Below the pieces are notes generated by a model that had not been told where the DNA came from, searched no databases, and saw nothing but the letters and a program-made list of their open reading frames with translations. Positions 25,101-38,781 of a stretch of DNA of 64,000 nt are shown in pieces. Source of the stretch: Ecdyonurus torrentis (lineage: Eukaryota > Arthropoda > Insecta > Ephemeroptera > Heptageniidae); NCBI GenBank assembly GCA_949318235.1, contig OX439127.1, positions 24,708,315 through 24,772,314 on the forward strand, written 5' to 3'. The translations under genes were made by a program, and so were the position numbers. Every line of letters starts with the position of its first letter. Within the stretch, counting starts at the first letter, position 1.

Positions 25101-28100
25101 CCTCGAGTGGTATTCGACAGTGTCATACGTTGTCCAGATATTTCATTGCTGCTCAACACATTGACAGAACGACATAACAGCAGAGAAAAAGTACTGGCAG
25201 GTCATCTCCCAGCCATGGGGATTCACCAATCATTGAAGTCGGTAAGTAATCTGTGTGTAATCAAATAATACAATAGGTGGGTATATTTTAAATACTGCTA
25301 GTAAAATCAGAACTCTTGTGTTGTTAAAGCAAGTTTACTCTACAAAAACTGTTTTCCTGAAAAAAAAAAAAATGAAAAAAAAAAACATATTTCATGACAT
25401 TAATCTAATTAATTAGTTGTCTTTATTCAAAGACGTAGAGAAAAGGAAAATACATTTTTGATAGGGTGAAATTTAGGGGTTAACCTCAGTCCTGGAACTG
25501 ATCATAAAATATTTTAACATTTATTTTTTGATGCATCTCATTTTTACAAAATAGAAGATCACGTATAATTTCTTTGTACTTTCCATATATTTCTCACAAT
25601 TAATTTTTAACCATATTTATTTTGTCTCAAAATTCAAAAACAGTGTTATTCAAATGGACCTAACTCTTAATTTTCTCAAAACAGGATGGATATATAAATA
25701 CAGTACAAATCAAAAAAGCATTCGAGAGAGCATACTATAGTACAGTTAAAATAACTATAAATATTGCTTAATTTTGTTCTATCATTTTAACTTGATAAGG
25801 ATAGCTCTTGTAAGAACAGTATTGAAAACTTGGCCCAAATATTTGGATAGTTAAAATTTTAATGCTGTTCAAGTGTACTTTAAATAAATAAATGTTCATC
25901 TTTACTCATCTTACTTTCCTACATTTCAGGAAAAATTCATTTTATATGCCTTTGCATATTTATATATTTAGCATCAAAAACTGGAATTCACCAAAACCCG
26001 GCGATTTTGATTAAAAAAAAAAAAAACGGAATTCAAAATGTTTCGGCTTTTAGCAGGGACCGGAACCGGAACCCTTGGAACTGCCAAGGAACCGGTTCTT
26101 AAGAACCGCTTTTAAGGATTAACCTCAGACGTGGAAAAAGCAAAATATCTCAAAATTGGTTCGACAACTTTTTTTAAAAACTTTAGGGGGGTTAAAAAAT
26201 ATCATGATCTGCGAGCTCCAGTTAACAGAATATTCCCAATTTATTTGTGATTCGAGATAATTAGGATTAAAATTTGCATTTGATTAGCATTGTGTTTTTG
26301 TTTTTTCCATTTAAAAAAAAATTGGTTCGACAACTTTTTTTTTTAAACTTTCTGACGTAACAGATATTTCCATGTTCTATCGATTCCTTTTTGTTTTATA
26401 TTTCAAAATTATTTCTGGTTCGAGAAAATTAAGCGTCAGTTTGCCCATTTGAATAACATTGATTTTGAATTTCGCGGCAAAATAAAAATGGTTAAAAATT
26501 AATTGTGAGAAATGTATGGGAATTATGAAGAAATTATACTTGAACTTCTATTTTGTAAAACTGAGATGTATCCAAAAATAATGCTTAAAATATTTGACGA
26601 TCTTTTTTTTTTTGAAAAAAGGAGAGGGGTCAGGCCTGAGGTTTACCGTTAAGAACTGGTTCTTCTTTTTAAGACCAGGTTCTTAAAAAAACGTTTGCAC
26701 TCTTTTGAAAAACTTGCAAAGAAGGGCAGAAATAATATATTCTATTAAATTTTGAGTGATATTATGCATTTTAAGAACCGCAAAAATTGGAGGTGGTTCC
26801 GGTCCCTGGCTTTTAGTCACAATTTTTTCTCTCATTTCTAGTAATAAGCATTATGCAAAATACAAAACCCGGTGAAAACATTTACATCTAGTTTTGGTCA
26901 ATGGTTTTTAAACTAAACTAATAGTTTTGGTCAAATTGAAAAAAAAAAAATAAAAATAAAAAAATAGGGTGTATATCACAGTATATTATACAGTAGTCCA
27001 TCTCCTATAGCGGGAATGTCAGATCGAATGCGCGCCATAATTCCGACTGGGTGAAGGTGACAGAACTAGAAGCCGTAATTTGAAGTAATGTTACGTGTAG
27101 TTCTGGCAACTTCACCCAGTCGGAATTATGGCGCGCATTCGATCTGACACATCTGACATTCCCGCTATAGGAGATGGACTACTGTATAATATACTGTGGG
27201 TGTATATAGGCTAATATATCGAGGGCTACGCGGCAATTTGGAACTTGTGCAGCCTCCGCGCGCGCAAGATTGAAACATATGGATTCTCCGCGCACCTACT
27301 TTTTGGCACATATGCAGCCTCCGCGGCCGCTAATATTGAAACATGTGTAATCTCCGCGGACGCTGCGAATGAAACATATGTACATTCCGCGCGTACGAAA
27401 AGTGACACATCTGAATAATTTGCAGAGTTTTATGATTACAAATTTTAAGCACAAGTTTTTTAATTTCTCTGATGCAAAACTTAACGCTTTAATGATTTAA
27501 ATGATGTAAATAAAATTTAAAAAAGATATAATAGATAATTTTACAATAAAAATATATTATATACCATTACTTTTTTTTAAATTAATATGCTAATAATGTT
27601 TTTGAAATGAAGTTTTTATTTATTTTAAATGGAAAATACTTTTCAAAGATCTGATTTTTTTTATAATAGAATTTTCTTGTGATTCATTTTATGAATTTTT
27701 AAGCTACCCTACCTCAAGTCAACTTATGAATGATCAGCTAGAGTATTTTCTTATCATACATACACTAATACACTTCAAAGGTCAAAATTGTAAACATCCT
27801 GTCTAGTTGACTATTGCCGGTAAATGTTTCAGTTTTCATTCTGCTTTGTGGAGAGTGTAGTTGTATTTTTAGTTATTCCGTATAAATTTTATGATTGATT
27901 TTTTCAAAAAATTAAATTATTTAATTTAAATTATAATAATTGCAGTGAATAAAAAAAAAGCAGAGCATTTGTGAAGTGTGTAATTTTATTGTAGTGTTGG
28001 TTTTTTGATACGATTATTTTTTATTAAAAAAATTAAAGAAGAGTCTTAAAATTTTAAGGTATATAGGTTTGTATTATTTTAGGTGATAATTTAAATTCTT

Positions 28101-31100
28101 TTAGTTTTTAGTAGAGAAGGTGTTAAAATATTTTGATGAGGAAAACATTTCAAATTTTACTGTTAAAAGTATGATTTTATTTCTTTTGAACATATGCATT
28201 TACTTTTCAATACTTGTTTATTTTTTTTTATTTTTTTATTTTTTTATTTATTTATTTATTTTTTATTTATTTATTTATTCATTGTTTCATTTACCTATTT
28301 ATAAATAAATTTATTTATCTATTGCTTCATTTATTTATATGATCATTTATTTATTAATTATCTGTCTATTTATAATTTAATTTTTAATTAGCTTTTTTTT
28401 TATTATTAACTTATTAATTTTTTTTAAATACAATTTTAAATTTATTATCCGATGATATCATATCATTCTCATGTAAATTTTATCTGTAAATGCAATTCAT
28501 ATCGGTAGGTATAGCTTTCTTCAGATGTGCCAAAATATAATTCTTCAGATGTGTCACTTTTCGTACGCGCGGAATGTACATATGTTTCATTCGTAGCGTC
28601 CGCGGAGATTACACATGTTTCAATATTAGCGGCCGCGGAGGCTGCATATGTGCCAAAAAGTAGGTGCGCGGAGAATCCATATGTTTCAATCTTCGGAGCC
28701 TGCACAAGTTCCGAATTGCCGCGTAGCCCTCGATATATTGATGTATTATTGTGACTTGTATTATTTAAAATTATGTGCCATTCTCATACAATATCCTATA
28801 TTATTCACATTTTATTAACTGCATTTAAGATTATATATTTTAATATTAATATTATTATTTACTTTTGCATGTATAAATATTCTTAATTTTTGTTTATAGG
28901 AGAAACATGTATGAGATGTTTATTTTTGTTAACAAAAGTTAAACCACCACATTTTACAAATTAATAAAAATTATTAAACATTATTGATAATAATAAATAT
29001 CACTTGATAAAACTATTAAAACACTTTACATAATTATATTTACTTAAATAAAATAATATTAGGACTTAAAGTTTCACTCAGTTCACATTTATGTTCAAAC
29101 TATATTATGAGCACTGAAATTTAAACATAAAGAGGAAGCTATAGCATTAATGCTGAAATGTACTAACCATAGCATTAGTCTGACGGCATATGCACAGGAA
29201 TAATGTAGTAAATGTATTTAATTAATTTCATAGTATTTAATATTATTATTATTTTGTAAATCTATGTTATGTTGTACACCAAGTGTGTTTAATTAATAAA
29301 ATTAATTAATAGCATTAATACTCACATACCTTTACATATTTCATGTATAGTAGAGTTATGCTCCTTTGTTTATGTTTGGATTTCAGTGTTCAGTTTGATG
29401 TAAAATGGTTGTGGTTACAGAGCTTTTATTTGTGTTTTTCAATTGATTTACTTTATTATTAGTGCATGTATACTATGTGAAAAGTGATTTATTTGATAAT
29501 ATTTTTATTATTATTATTATTATTGATAATCAAAATTATATTGTAGGCATATTTAGGCCTATTTATCAACTTTAGATGATTTAAAAAATATAGTACAAAT
29601 ATGATGGAAGTATAATGCTTGTGAATATAAATGAATATAGCCAGTAATTTTTCACCATTTAATAAAATTTAAGAAGATTTTCTTATTTTTAAGGGTAAGT
29701 AATTTATTATTGAGCAGTTACTTTTAGCTATGCACAGCGAACAAAACCTGATGTTAAAAATAGTACTCTTTTTTTTTTCCTTTAAATTTGACCAAAACTA
29801 GTTTTGTTTAAAAATCATTGCCCAAAGCTAGATGTAAATGTTTTCACAAGGTTTTGTTTTTTATACCAAATGTTCATTACTAAAAATGAGCAAAATATTG
29901 TGACCAAATCTATAGAAAAAAAAAGAGAAAAAAAATCGGTTTTTGATCAAATCACCAAACCAAATCCAAAAAGACCAAAATCACTGAAGGCGTACGTACT
30001 GTACATAATAAGTATATAATTAGGCATTAGGCCTATAATAAAGATTTAAGTCAACGATGCTAATTTTTAATATTTTCTGCATTGTAATTCTATAAATATG
30101 AAACTTTTAATAAGAATAAAACTGAATAAACGACTTTTAAAATAATTATATTTCAACAAAAATAAAACAACTTACACTTTAAACACAGTTTAACACACAC
30201 ATAAAAATTAAATTGTAATTCATATGACAAAAATAGTGAATGTTACACAGTTAATGATAAAATTAAGGCTAAATATTTTGATACATTTATTGAAAGTGGT
30301 GATTTCTTTTCTTGGCAAGAATTTTCCCATGTTTTTGTTGTCTATTCTTTTTGGCAGCTAGCCGTTGTTACATAATCTTTCTCCTCCCATATTGCATACG
30401 TTTTCTCGCTGCTCGCATGTGGTGTCTGTGTGTGAAGCAAGTACTTGAGCAGTGCAAGAAACTGTGAACAAATGAGAACAGTACATATTTTATTATCATC
30501 ATATTTAAAATAAGTCGCTTAAAAAAATAGCAATAATACTAATAAAAATATTGACAATTGGAGCTTAATATTTTGTAATGCTTTTAGATTTTAATTAAAA
30601 TATTAAGAACTGTATAGTTCAATATGAAAAATATTCAGTGCAATATCATTGAAAATAACCTTAAATATATTTCAGTAACAAAAAATATATTAATTTATAA
30701 AATTAAAGTTATTATAAGATTACCTTGCAAATTCTTCAGTACCGATAGAAGTCCTGTTATATTCTCATTGATTGCCTCTAATTTTTTAAAAGCATTTTTA
30801 AATTTATCAGAAATTTCATTTGATCCAGGATTTTCTTCACACTCTGTTGCCACACTTGAAGTTTCTTCTTGTGAGACTAAAGTCTCAGTTGTCTCAGTAT
30901 CAGGCTCGCTTGTGGCTGAATCTGCATCATCTATTTTAGTGTTTTATTTGAAGAATTATGATTTGAAAGTAAAATATAGTGCAGCAAAATTTTAAAATTA
31001 GCAGACTAGCAGGTTATTTGGAATCTTTTTCTCAGCATTTTAATATGTATGCATGATGTATGTATGTATGAATGTATGAATGTATATAGTAATATGTTTA

Positions 31101-34100
31101 ATTTTTAGTTTGTAACCTAGTATGTAAAAAATATGTATATTAAGGAAAATAAACCATCGCGGTTATAATGATACATTGAAAGAAAAGGATAGGAGAAAAC
31201 CAGCAAGGGCCTTACCATAGTGAAGAGAGTCCCATAGTTCGGTGAAAATCTTGCTAGCACAGATATAAAATAACTAACACATTGGGAATATTTCGGCAAT
31301 CGACTCCAAGAGAGATATGGAGCATGTTATGCCTTCATCAGTCCTTACAGACTCAGAGAGAAACTATGAATGATGGCTCTGCTGGTGTTACTTTGTGGTA
31401 TATGTAGATGTGGTGAGGGTGGGGGAAGTTTGGTAGGATATGATGAGCAAGGATAATAATAAGGGAGGGAGGGAACAGAGGAGTAAAGAGAGGGATCAGA
31501 GGAATAAGGGAGTCGGGAAAGTGAAATAAGGAATATGGAGGGGGATAGGAGGGGATGATTGGGATGATTAAATGTGTGTTAACGTAAATTTAGTCCAGGT
31601 CGACCTACTGCCTTCCTGGATTGCAAAGTGTACTGATACGCTAATTCCCATTGTCGTAATACTGCATTGTTAGCTGGGCCCGGAATGTGTTTTATGATTT
31701 TTACTGTGAAGCAGTCGTTGAATTTTTTGTTATGAGAGGCCGCATGTTCAGCCACCGGCTTGTCAATCATGTTGTTTTCCCTGTCACTGACTGACTGTCT
31801 ATGACCATTCATGCGTCCCCTCAAGGTCTGGCTAGTTAAACCAATATAAAATGCAGAGCATTTTTCCTCGCGACCTGTGAGTGGGTTGGTGATGGGGCAT
31901 TTGCATTCTAGCATATAGATAACGTTTTCTGTTGTGCAGGTGTTATGGCCTCGTATGGGGTAAGTGATGTTGGTGGATGGACTGGTGAATGTCGTGCATG
32001 GAGGGTGAATGTTGCAAGTGTCACACTGTCTTCCTCGTTTTGTTGTCGTTTGGCTGTGTTTACATGGAAATGAGCCACTGCGGGGAGGTTTTGGTTTTGG
32101 TGTGGGATCTGTATGGGATAAGAGTGCTCGGATGTTTGGTGCTTGACGGAGGGCAACAGTGGGAATTTTGGGTAAAAGTTGGGACGTCTCTGCTGCGGAA
32201 GCAAGGATGGGGTGTGCCATTGATAACATTAGCCTGGCTTCTCTATCCACCCCTGGGATGTAGGTTGTGACAAAAGGGAGAGAGGGAGGGGGTTTGGGTT
32301 TCGGATTGGTGTTGTGTGCAGCTCTTTTAATTTGTTTGTGAACTAGTGATTGTGGGTAACCTCTATTAATAAATGCTTTCTTGATGGTGTTGAGATAGGC
32401 AGTGGTGGAGTCTGTGTTGTTTGGAATACGGTTTCCTCTACAGGCTAGACTGTATGGGATGGAACGGATGGTGCGGGGAGGGTGACAACTGGTGTAATGT
32501 AGGTATTGCAAGTGGTTGGTGGGTTTTAGGTGTATGCTTGTGTTGAGTTTGCCTTGTAAGATTTTAATTTCTACGTCCAAGAATATGGCTTCACTTTCTG
32601 ATGTCGAGTGTGTGAATTTGAGAGCCGAGAACTTATTTAGTTCTTGTAGGAAAATTTGAAGCCGCGAATGACCATGTGGCCACACCATAAAAATGTCGTC
32701 AATGAATCTAACCCAAAGGTGTGGTTTGAATTGTTGCTTCTCTATGAATCTTGACTCGAGCAGGCCCATGGTAAGGTTTGCGTATGATGGGGCCATTCTT
32801 GTGCCCATGGCCGTACCACGTTTCTGCTCATAGTGTTGATTCATAAAGTGGAAATTATTTTTATTTAATATAAACTGTGCAAGCGTCATCAGAAAGTGAG
32901 TGGTTGGGATATGTGGTTGTGGGCGTGACTTCAGATAGTGTTCGATGGCTTCAAGACCCATGGTGTGATTGATGTTGGTGTATAGTGATGTAACGTCAAT
33001 GGTCACAAGGAGCCAGTCTGAGGGGAATGGTTGTGGTATTTTATTTTTTATTTCTTCTAGAAAGTGGTTTGTGTCTTTGATGTAGGCGGGAAGTGATTTA
33101 ACCATGGGTTGAAGGTAGTGATCTACTAGAGCTGAAATGCGTTCAGTGGGAGAGCCGTAACTTGAGATTATGGGGCGTCCCGGGTTGCCTTCTTTATGGA
33201 TTTTTGGGAGGAGGTAGAATCTAGAGGTACGGGGATCGGAGGGTGTCAGTAATGTTATTTCCCTTTGGTTCCGGGCCCAGCTAACAATGCAGTATTACGA
33301 CAATGGGAATTAGCGTATCAGTACATTTTGCATACATGGATTGCAAAATGTACTGATACGCTAATTCCCATTGTCGTAATACTGCATTGTTAGCTGGGCC
33401 CGGAACCAAAGGGAAATAACATTACTGACACCCTCCGATCCCCGTACCTCTAGATTCTACCTCCTCCCAAAAATCCATAAAGAAGGCAACCCGGGACGCC
33501 CCATAATCTCAAGTTACGGCTCTCCCACTGAACGCATTTCAGCTCTAGTAGATCACTACCTTCAACCCATGGTTAAATCACTTCCCGCCTACATCAAAGA
33601 CACAAACCACTTTCTAGAAGAAATAAAAAATAAAATACCACAACCATTCCCCTCAGACTGGCTCCTTGTGACCATTGACGTTACATCACTATACACCAAC
33701 ATCAATCACACCATGGGTCTTGAAGCCATCGAACACTATCTGAAGTCACGCCCACAACCACATATCCCAACCACTCACTTTCTGATGACGCTTGCACAGT
33801 TTATATTAAATAAAAATAATTTCCACTTTATGAATCAACACTATGAGCAGAAACGTGGTACGGCCATGGGCACAAGAATGGCCCCATCATACGCAAACCT
33901 TACCATGGGCCTGCTCGAGTCAAGATTCATAGAGAAGCAACAATTCAAACCACACCTTTGGGTTAGATTCATTGACGACATTTTTATGGTGTGGCCACAT
34001 GGTCATTCGCGGCTTCAAATTTTCCTACAAGAACTAAATAAGTTCTCGGCTCTCAAATTCACACACTCGACATCAGAAAGTGAAGCCATATTCTTGGACG

Positions 34101-37100
34101 TAGAAATTAAAATCTTACAAGGCAAACTCAACACAAGCATACACCTAAAACCCACCAACCACTTGCAATACCTACATTACACCAGTTGTCACCCTCCCCG
34201 CACCATCCGTTCCATCCCATACAGTCTAGCCTGTAGAGGAAACCGTATTCCAAACAACACAGACTCCACCACTGCCTATCTCAACACCATCAAGAAAGCA
34301 TTTATTAATAGAGGTTACCCACAATCACTAGTTCACAAACAAATTAAAAGAGCTGCACACAACACCAATCCGAAACCCAAACCCCCTCCCTCTCTCCCTT
34401 TTGTCACAACCTACATCCCAGGGGTGGATAGAGAAGCCAGGCTAATGTTATCAATGGCACACCCCATCCTTGCTTCCGCAGCAGAGACGTCCCAACTTTT
34501 ACCCAAAATTCCCACTGTTGCCCTCCGTCAAGCACCAAACATCCGAGCACTCTTATCCCATACAGATCCCACACCAAAACCAAAACCTCCCCGCAGTGGC
34601 TCATTTCCATGTAAACACAGCCAAACGACAACAAAACGAGGAAGACAGTGTGACACTTGCAACATTCACCCTCCATGCACGACATTCACCAGTCCATCCA
34701 CCAACATCACTTACCCCATACGAGGCCATAACACCTGCACAACAGAAAACGTTATCTATATGCTAGAATGCAAATGCCCCATCACCAACCCACTCACAGG
34801 TCGCGAGGAAAAATGCTCTGCATTTTATATTGGTTTAACTAGCCAGACCTTGAGGGGACGCATGAATGGTCATAGACAGTCAGTCAGTGACAGGGAAAAC
34901 AACATGATTGACAAGCCGGTGGCTGAACATGCGGCCTCTCATAACAAAAAATTCAACGACTGCTTCACAGTAAAAATCATAAAACACATTCCGGGCCCAG
35001 CTAACAATGCAGTATTACGACAATGGGAATTAGCGTATCAGTACACTTTGCAATCCAGGAAGGCAGTAGGTCGACCTGGACTAAATTTACGTTAACACAC
35101 ATTTAATCATCCCAATCATCCCCTCCTATCCCCCTCCATATTCCTTATTTCACTTTCCCGACTCCCTTATTCCTCTGATCCCTCTCTTTACTCCTCTGTT
35201 CCCTCCCTCCCTTATTATTATCCTTGCTCATCATATCCTACCAAACTTCCCCCACCCTCACCACATCTACATATACCACAAAGTAACACCAGCAGAGCCA
35301 TCATTCATAGTTTCTCTCTGAGTCTGTAAGGACTGATGAAGGCATAACACGCTCCATATCTCTCTTGGAGTTGATTGCCGAAATATTCCCAATGTGTTAG
35401 TTATTTTATATCTGTGCTAGCAAGATTTTCACCGAACTATGGGACTCTCTTCACTATGGTAAGGCCCTTGCTGGTTTTCTCCTATCCTTTTCTTTCAATG
35501 TATCATAGTATGTAAAAAAGTTGACAATACCATTATAACCTAAACAAAAGTAATTCTGTTATTATATATTGATTGTAGGAGACTGGAAATAAAGATATTT
35601 TGAATTTTGAACTTTTTTCTTCTTTTGAAACGTTGAAATATTATTATTATTATTTACTTCACTAAAGCAAGTGACCATTCATGACAAGTTTGTCTTGTTT
35701 TGACAGCAACTCAATTGAAAAGAGCAGCCAGACTTGTATATTATAGGATAATTATAACAAAGTAATGAGTACTCACATTGTGTTTGTTGCCTCAGTTGTT
35801 TCGTAGATTGACCTCGGAGGGCATGACTGAGCAAGTTGAAGAGCATTTGCTGGCAATGACAGATCATCTCAGGAAAATCCACCAACGTCACTTATCTATG
35901 CAAGAACCTAAGCAGTCTGCAAATATACTACAAACAGAAGGCATGGTAAGTTCAAGCTTGTTTATTTGAAACACAAATATTTGTACGTTACAGACCTACT
36001 GTCTTATTATTACAACATTTTAAATCAAACAATACATAAACAATAATGCACATTATTGATGAATTTTTCACAGATTGATCTGACAGCCTTAACAATCCCA
36101 ATACATTCTATTAATTTACATACAATGGATCCAAAGGGAGATATGACAGGTCTTGGACACAATCGGTAAGACAGAAGCTCATTATTTCATCATCTCACCA
36201 ATATAGGGGGAAGGGGCGACATTTTACGCCCAGTAGGGTTAGTAACTCGAGTCAGAGGTAACTCAGAATGGTTCACAAATCTACCTTATCTCATTCATTT
36301 TTATTAAAGCACACCTTATTGTGTTTATCCTTTGTGATATCAAACTTTTAATTAAGTGTTTTTTATTGTTATCTTATTTAATGTTATTTCTTTAAAATAT
36401 ACATATAATGTTATGCCACAAATCTAATATAATAAAATTATTTGTATGCATCTTAAATAATTGTGTTGTTCTAATAGTGGATTGAGAGCTAAGAAATCGT
36501 CAGTATTGGAAACCCATGGTCCAACAATGAATGAAGAATGGCAACATATGTTTGGCTCCACTGAACCGCAGCATCAACTTGCACTGCAGTCATCAGAAGC
36601 AGGCAATGTGTAAGTTTTTGCAACACATTTTGTGTGACAAAATAGATAATATTTGATAACATGTGGGTTTGCTGATTAGATCCCCTGGTCCGAGCAGCAG
36701 CACAAGTGCAACATTGGCTTCTCCTCTTGTGGAAAGTGTTCACTTGGTATCACCGCAGAGAAGTCTAGACGTAGAACATAGCATACAAGAAAAGTCCTAT
36801 ATTCAATGTAAGTGATTGTCCTTCATTATTTCATGTGAATTTGGTTTAACAACTTATCTATGGCCAATCAAAGGAGAGAAAATAGTTTACCAATTAAAGC
36901 ACGTTATATGGAATATAACATATTACAATAATCTTTAATTAATCTTTAAATACCCCATCCTTTCTCTATTTCAAGGTCTAAAGCTTGCATTTAATTTCTC
37001 ATCCTATTACTTTGTTTCTATTAATAATTTAAGTTCTTCCATAATATAGTTTTCCACCTAACATGTTTTAATTCTTCAACTACTTTCATTACTCTGATTT

Positions 37101-37701
37101 TCAATATGAATGAATGTCCTTCTATTTACCTATTTGATTTAAGCTTGATTTTTTCTGTTATTCACTAATGACGGTAAAAATAATTTCCAGATCGTTGTGC
37201 TCCTTGTCGTTCTGAGTTGCGTGACTTGGTGTCTCGTAAGCAAGATCAATTTGTGGATGCTCTGCGTGGTATGGGGGTCGGTGACTGGGGAATGGATCAA
37301 CCCACTGCCTGGGAGCTTCGTCAGATTCCTCCTCCTGGCTGGAGGTTACGTGGCTTACTAGTTGCTCATCTCCATGAACACAGAGGAGCTGTAACAAGGC
37401 AAGTTTTATTTAAAATACAAAATTCGTGCAACTTTATCTGTAACATTGGCCTATTATTAATCACAATGTTCATAAACCCCATTTTTCTTGGTACAAAAAC
37501 AAAACACTTCTAACCACATAATGTTTTTTAAATGGGCTTGCACACTTTACGGGGCATGGGTGCCAGTTTTATGGAGCTGTAGAGAGCCAACTCTTGTAGA
37601 GAGTCAACTCTCCCACTTAAATGCATCTAAATGCTGTCTTTAGTGTTTGTTAAGGCTGAAAATGAAATACTGTGGTAATTTAACTAAAAATTGTAAAGGC
37701 A

Positions 37702-37772
<71 letters not shown>

Positions 37773-38749
37773 TCTTCTTCTTCTTCTTCTTCTTCTTCTT
37801 CTACTACTACTTTACAGTTGACTATAAATGTTATCAAAAAAGAAGGGGGGCTAAATTTCAAATTTCAGAGGTATGAACCTTCTAACAAAAACCCTTAATT
37901 ATTGTAATGTAAAAGAGTTTATTTTATATGTAGTTCTCTCTTCCTCTCCCATGCTTATACACAATTTACATTTCCAGAGTGGTTCCCATCCCAGATACTC
38001 CACTGTTTGCTAGTTCATCAACTGATGGCTGCATTAGATTGTGGGACTGTGGCAAGATGGAAGGCAGGAACATTGCTAATCGCTCCTGCCAAGTGTACAA
38101 CAAGATGGGAGGTCCTCTTGTGGGTCTTGCTGTATGCGATAACTATCAGTCCTTGGCTTCGGCAGCACAAAATGGCGCAGTCTTTGTCACAAGGTAAAGT
38201 GCAAGTTTTTTTTATATACAAGAGCTGTAAAATTATTAAACTACTATACAGCTACAAATATAAATATTGAATTTGTTTATTCTTTAAATCTTTTGTTACA
38301 TTTGTGTTGTAAGCCAAACTGTAATAAAATTTGGAGAGAGAGCTGAGCAGTAGAGGACTTTCTTAAAATTAATATTACATGAGCCTCTTTGGATTTTTTT
38401 CTTTTTACAAAAATTCCTTTATTTTTTTTATTATTATTTTTTTAGCATTTTCAAGCAAAGTGGAGGGATTATTACAAGATTTTACTTTAGTATTCTTCCT
38501 AGCCGGGATATTTGTTTCCTTAAATTGAATTACATAATTTACAAATAAAATTAGTGTGAAGGTATTGCTGTGGGAAAATGTCAAAATGATCTAGTATTGC
38601 TGGTATACAATTCTTGCACCTAAACATATTTAGGTTGAATTACTACTCACATGACTATAGGCTGACCAAGTTAAGAAAGTATCTGTTATTTTGACGACGA
38701 ACCATGGTAACAAGGTAAAAATAGGCTAGACCAATTGCTTTCTTTCTTT

Positions 38750-38781
<32 letters not shown>

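Larger units (their letters stand above)
25968..29990. mobile_element. Long-TIR element, copy 1, with three nested insertions
   Basis: The outer arms (TTAGCATCAAAA, AAAACCCGG, ACATCTAGTTTTGGTC on the left; GACCAAAACTAG and AGCTAGATGTAAATG on the right) match the intact relative at 51613-53038. Between them are a hAT-like element (26054-26808), a 9-bp-duplication MITE (26977-27198) and a Foldback-like element (27213-28739). No transposase is visible. It lies in VPS15 intron 16. Confidence 0.65.
31132..35505. mobile_element. PLE1: palindromic Penelope-like retroelement
   Basis: Two head-to-head copies of a Penelope-like element form a near-perfect palindrome: arms 31168-35506 about a centre at 33337, loop 33333-33341. 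The 14-bp direct repeat TAGTATGTAAAAAA at 31118-31131 and 35506-35519 fits a target duplication, so the palindrome appears to have inserted as a unit. Only the left end has the extra 36 bp with the hairpin AAACCATCGCGGTT. Each copy is cut at its 5' side, and next to the centre an inverted scrap of about 60 bp from the ORF's own 3' end is fused on. Arm differences are rare (two seen near the outer ends). It lies in VPS15 intron 16. Confidence 0.9.

Noticed and set aside
27226..27408. Apparent repeat protein with AE--YV every 11 residues (also 28527-28754)
   Set aside because: This is only the translation of the 33-bp DNA repeat in the Foldback arms.
31989..32270. 93- and 98-codon frames inside PLE1 (also at 31908-32204, 34404-34766)
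   Set aside because: Shadows in other frames of the RT/GIY-YIG coding sequence, duplicated by the palindrome.
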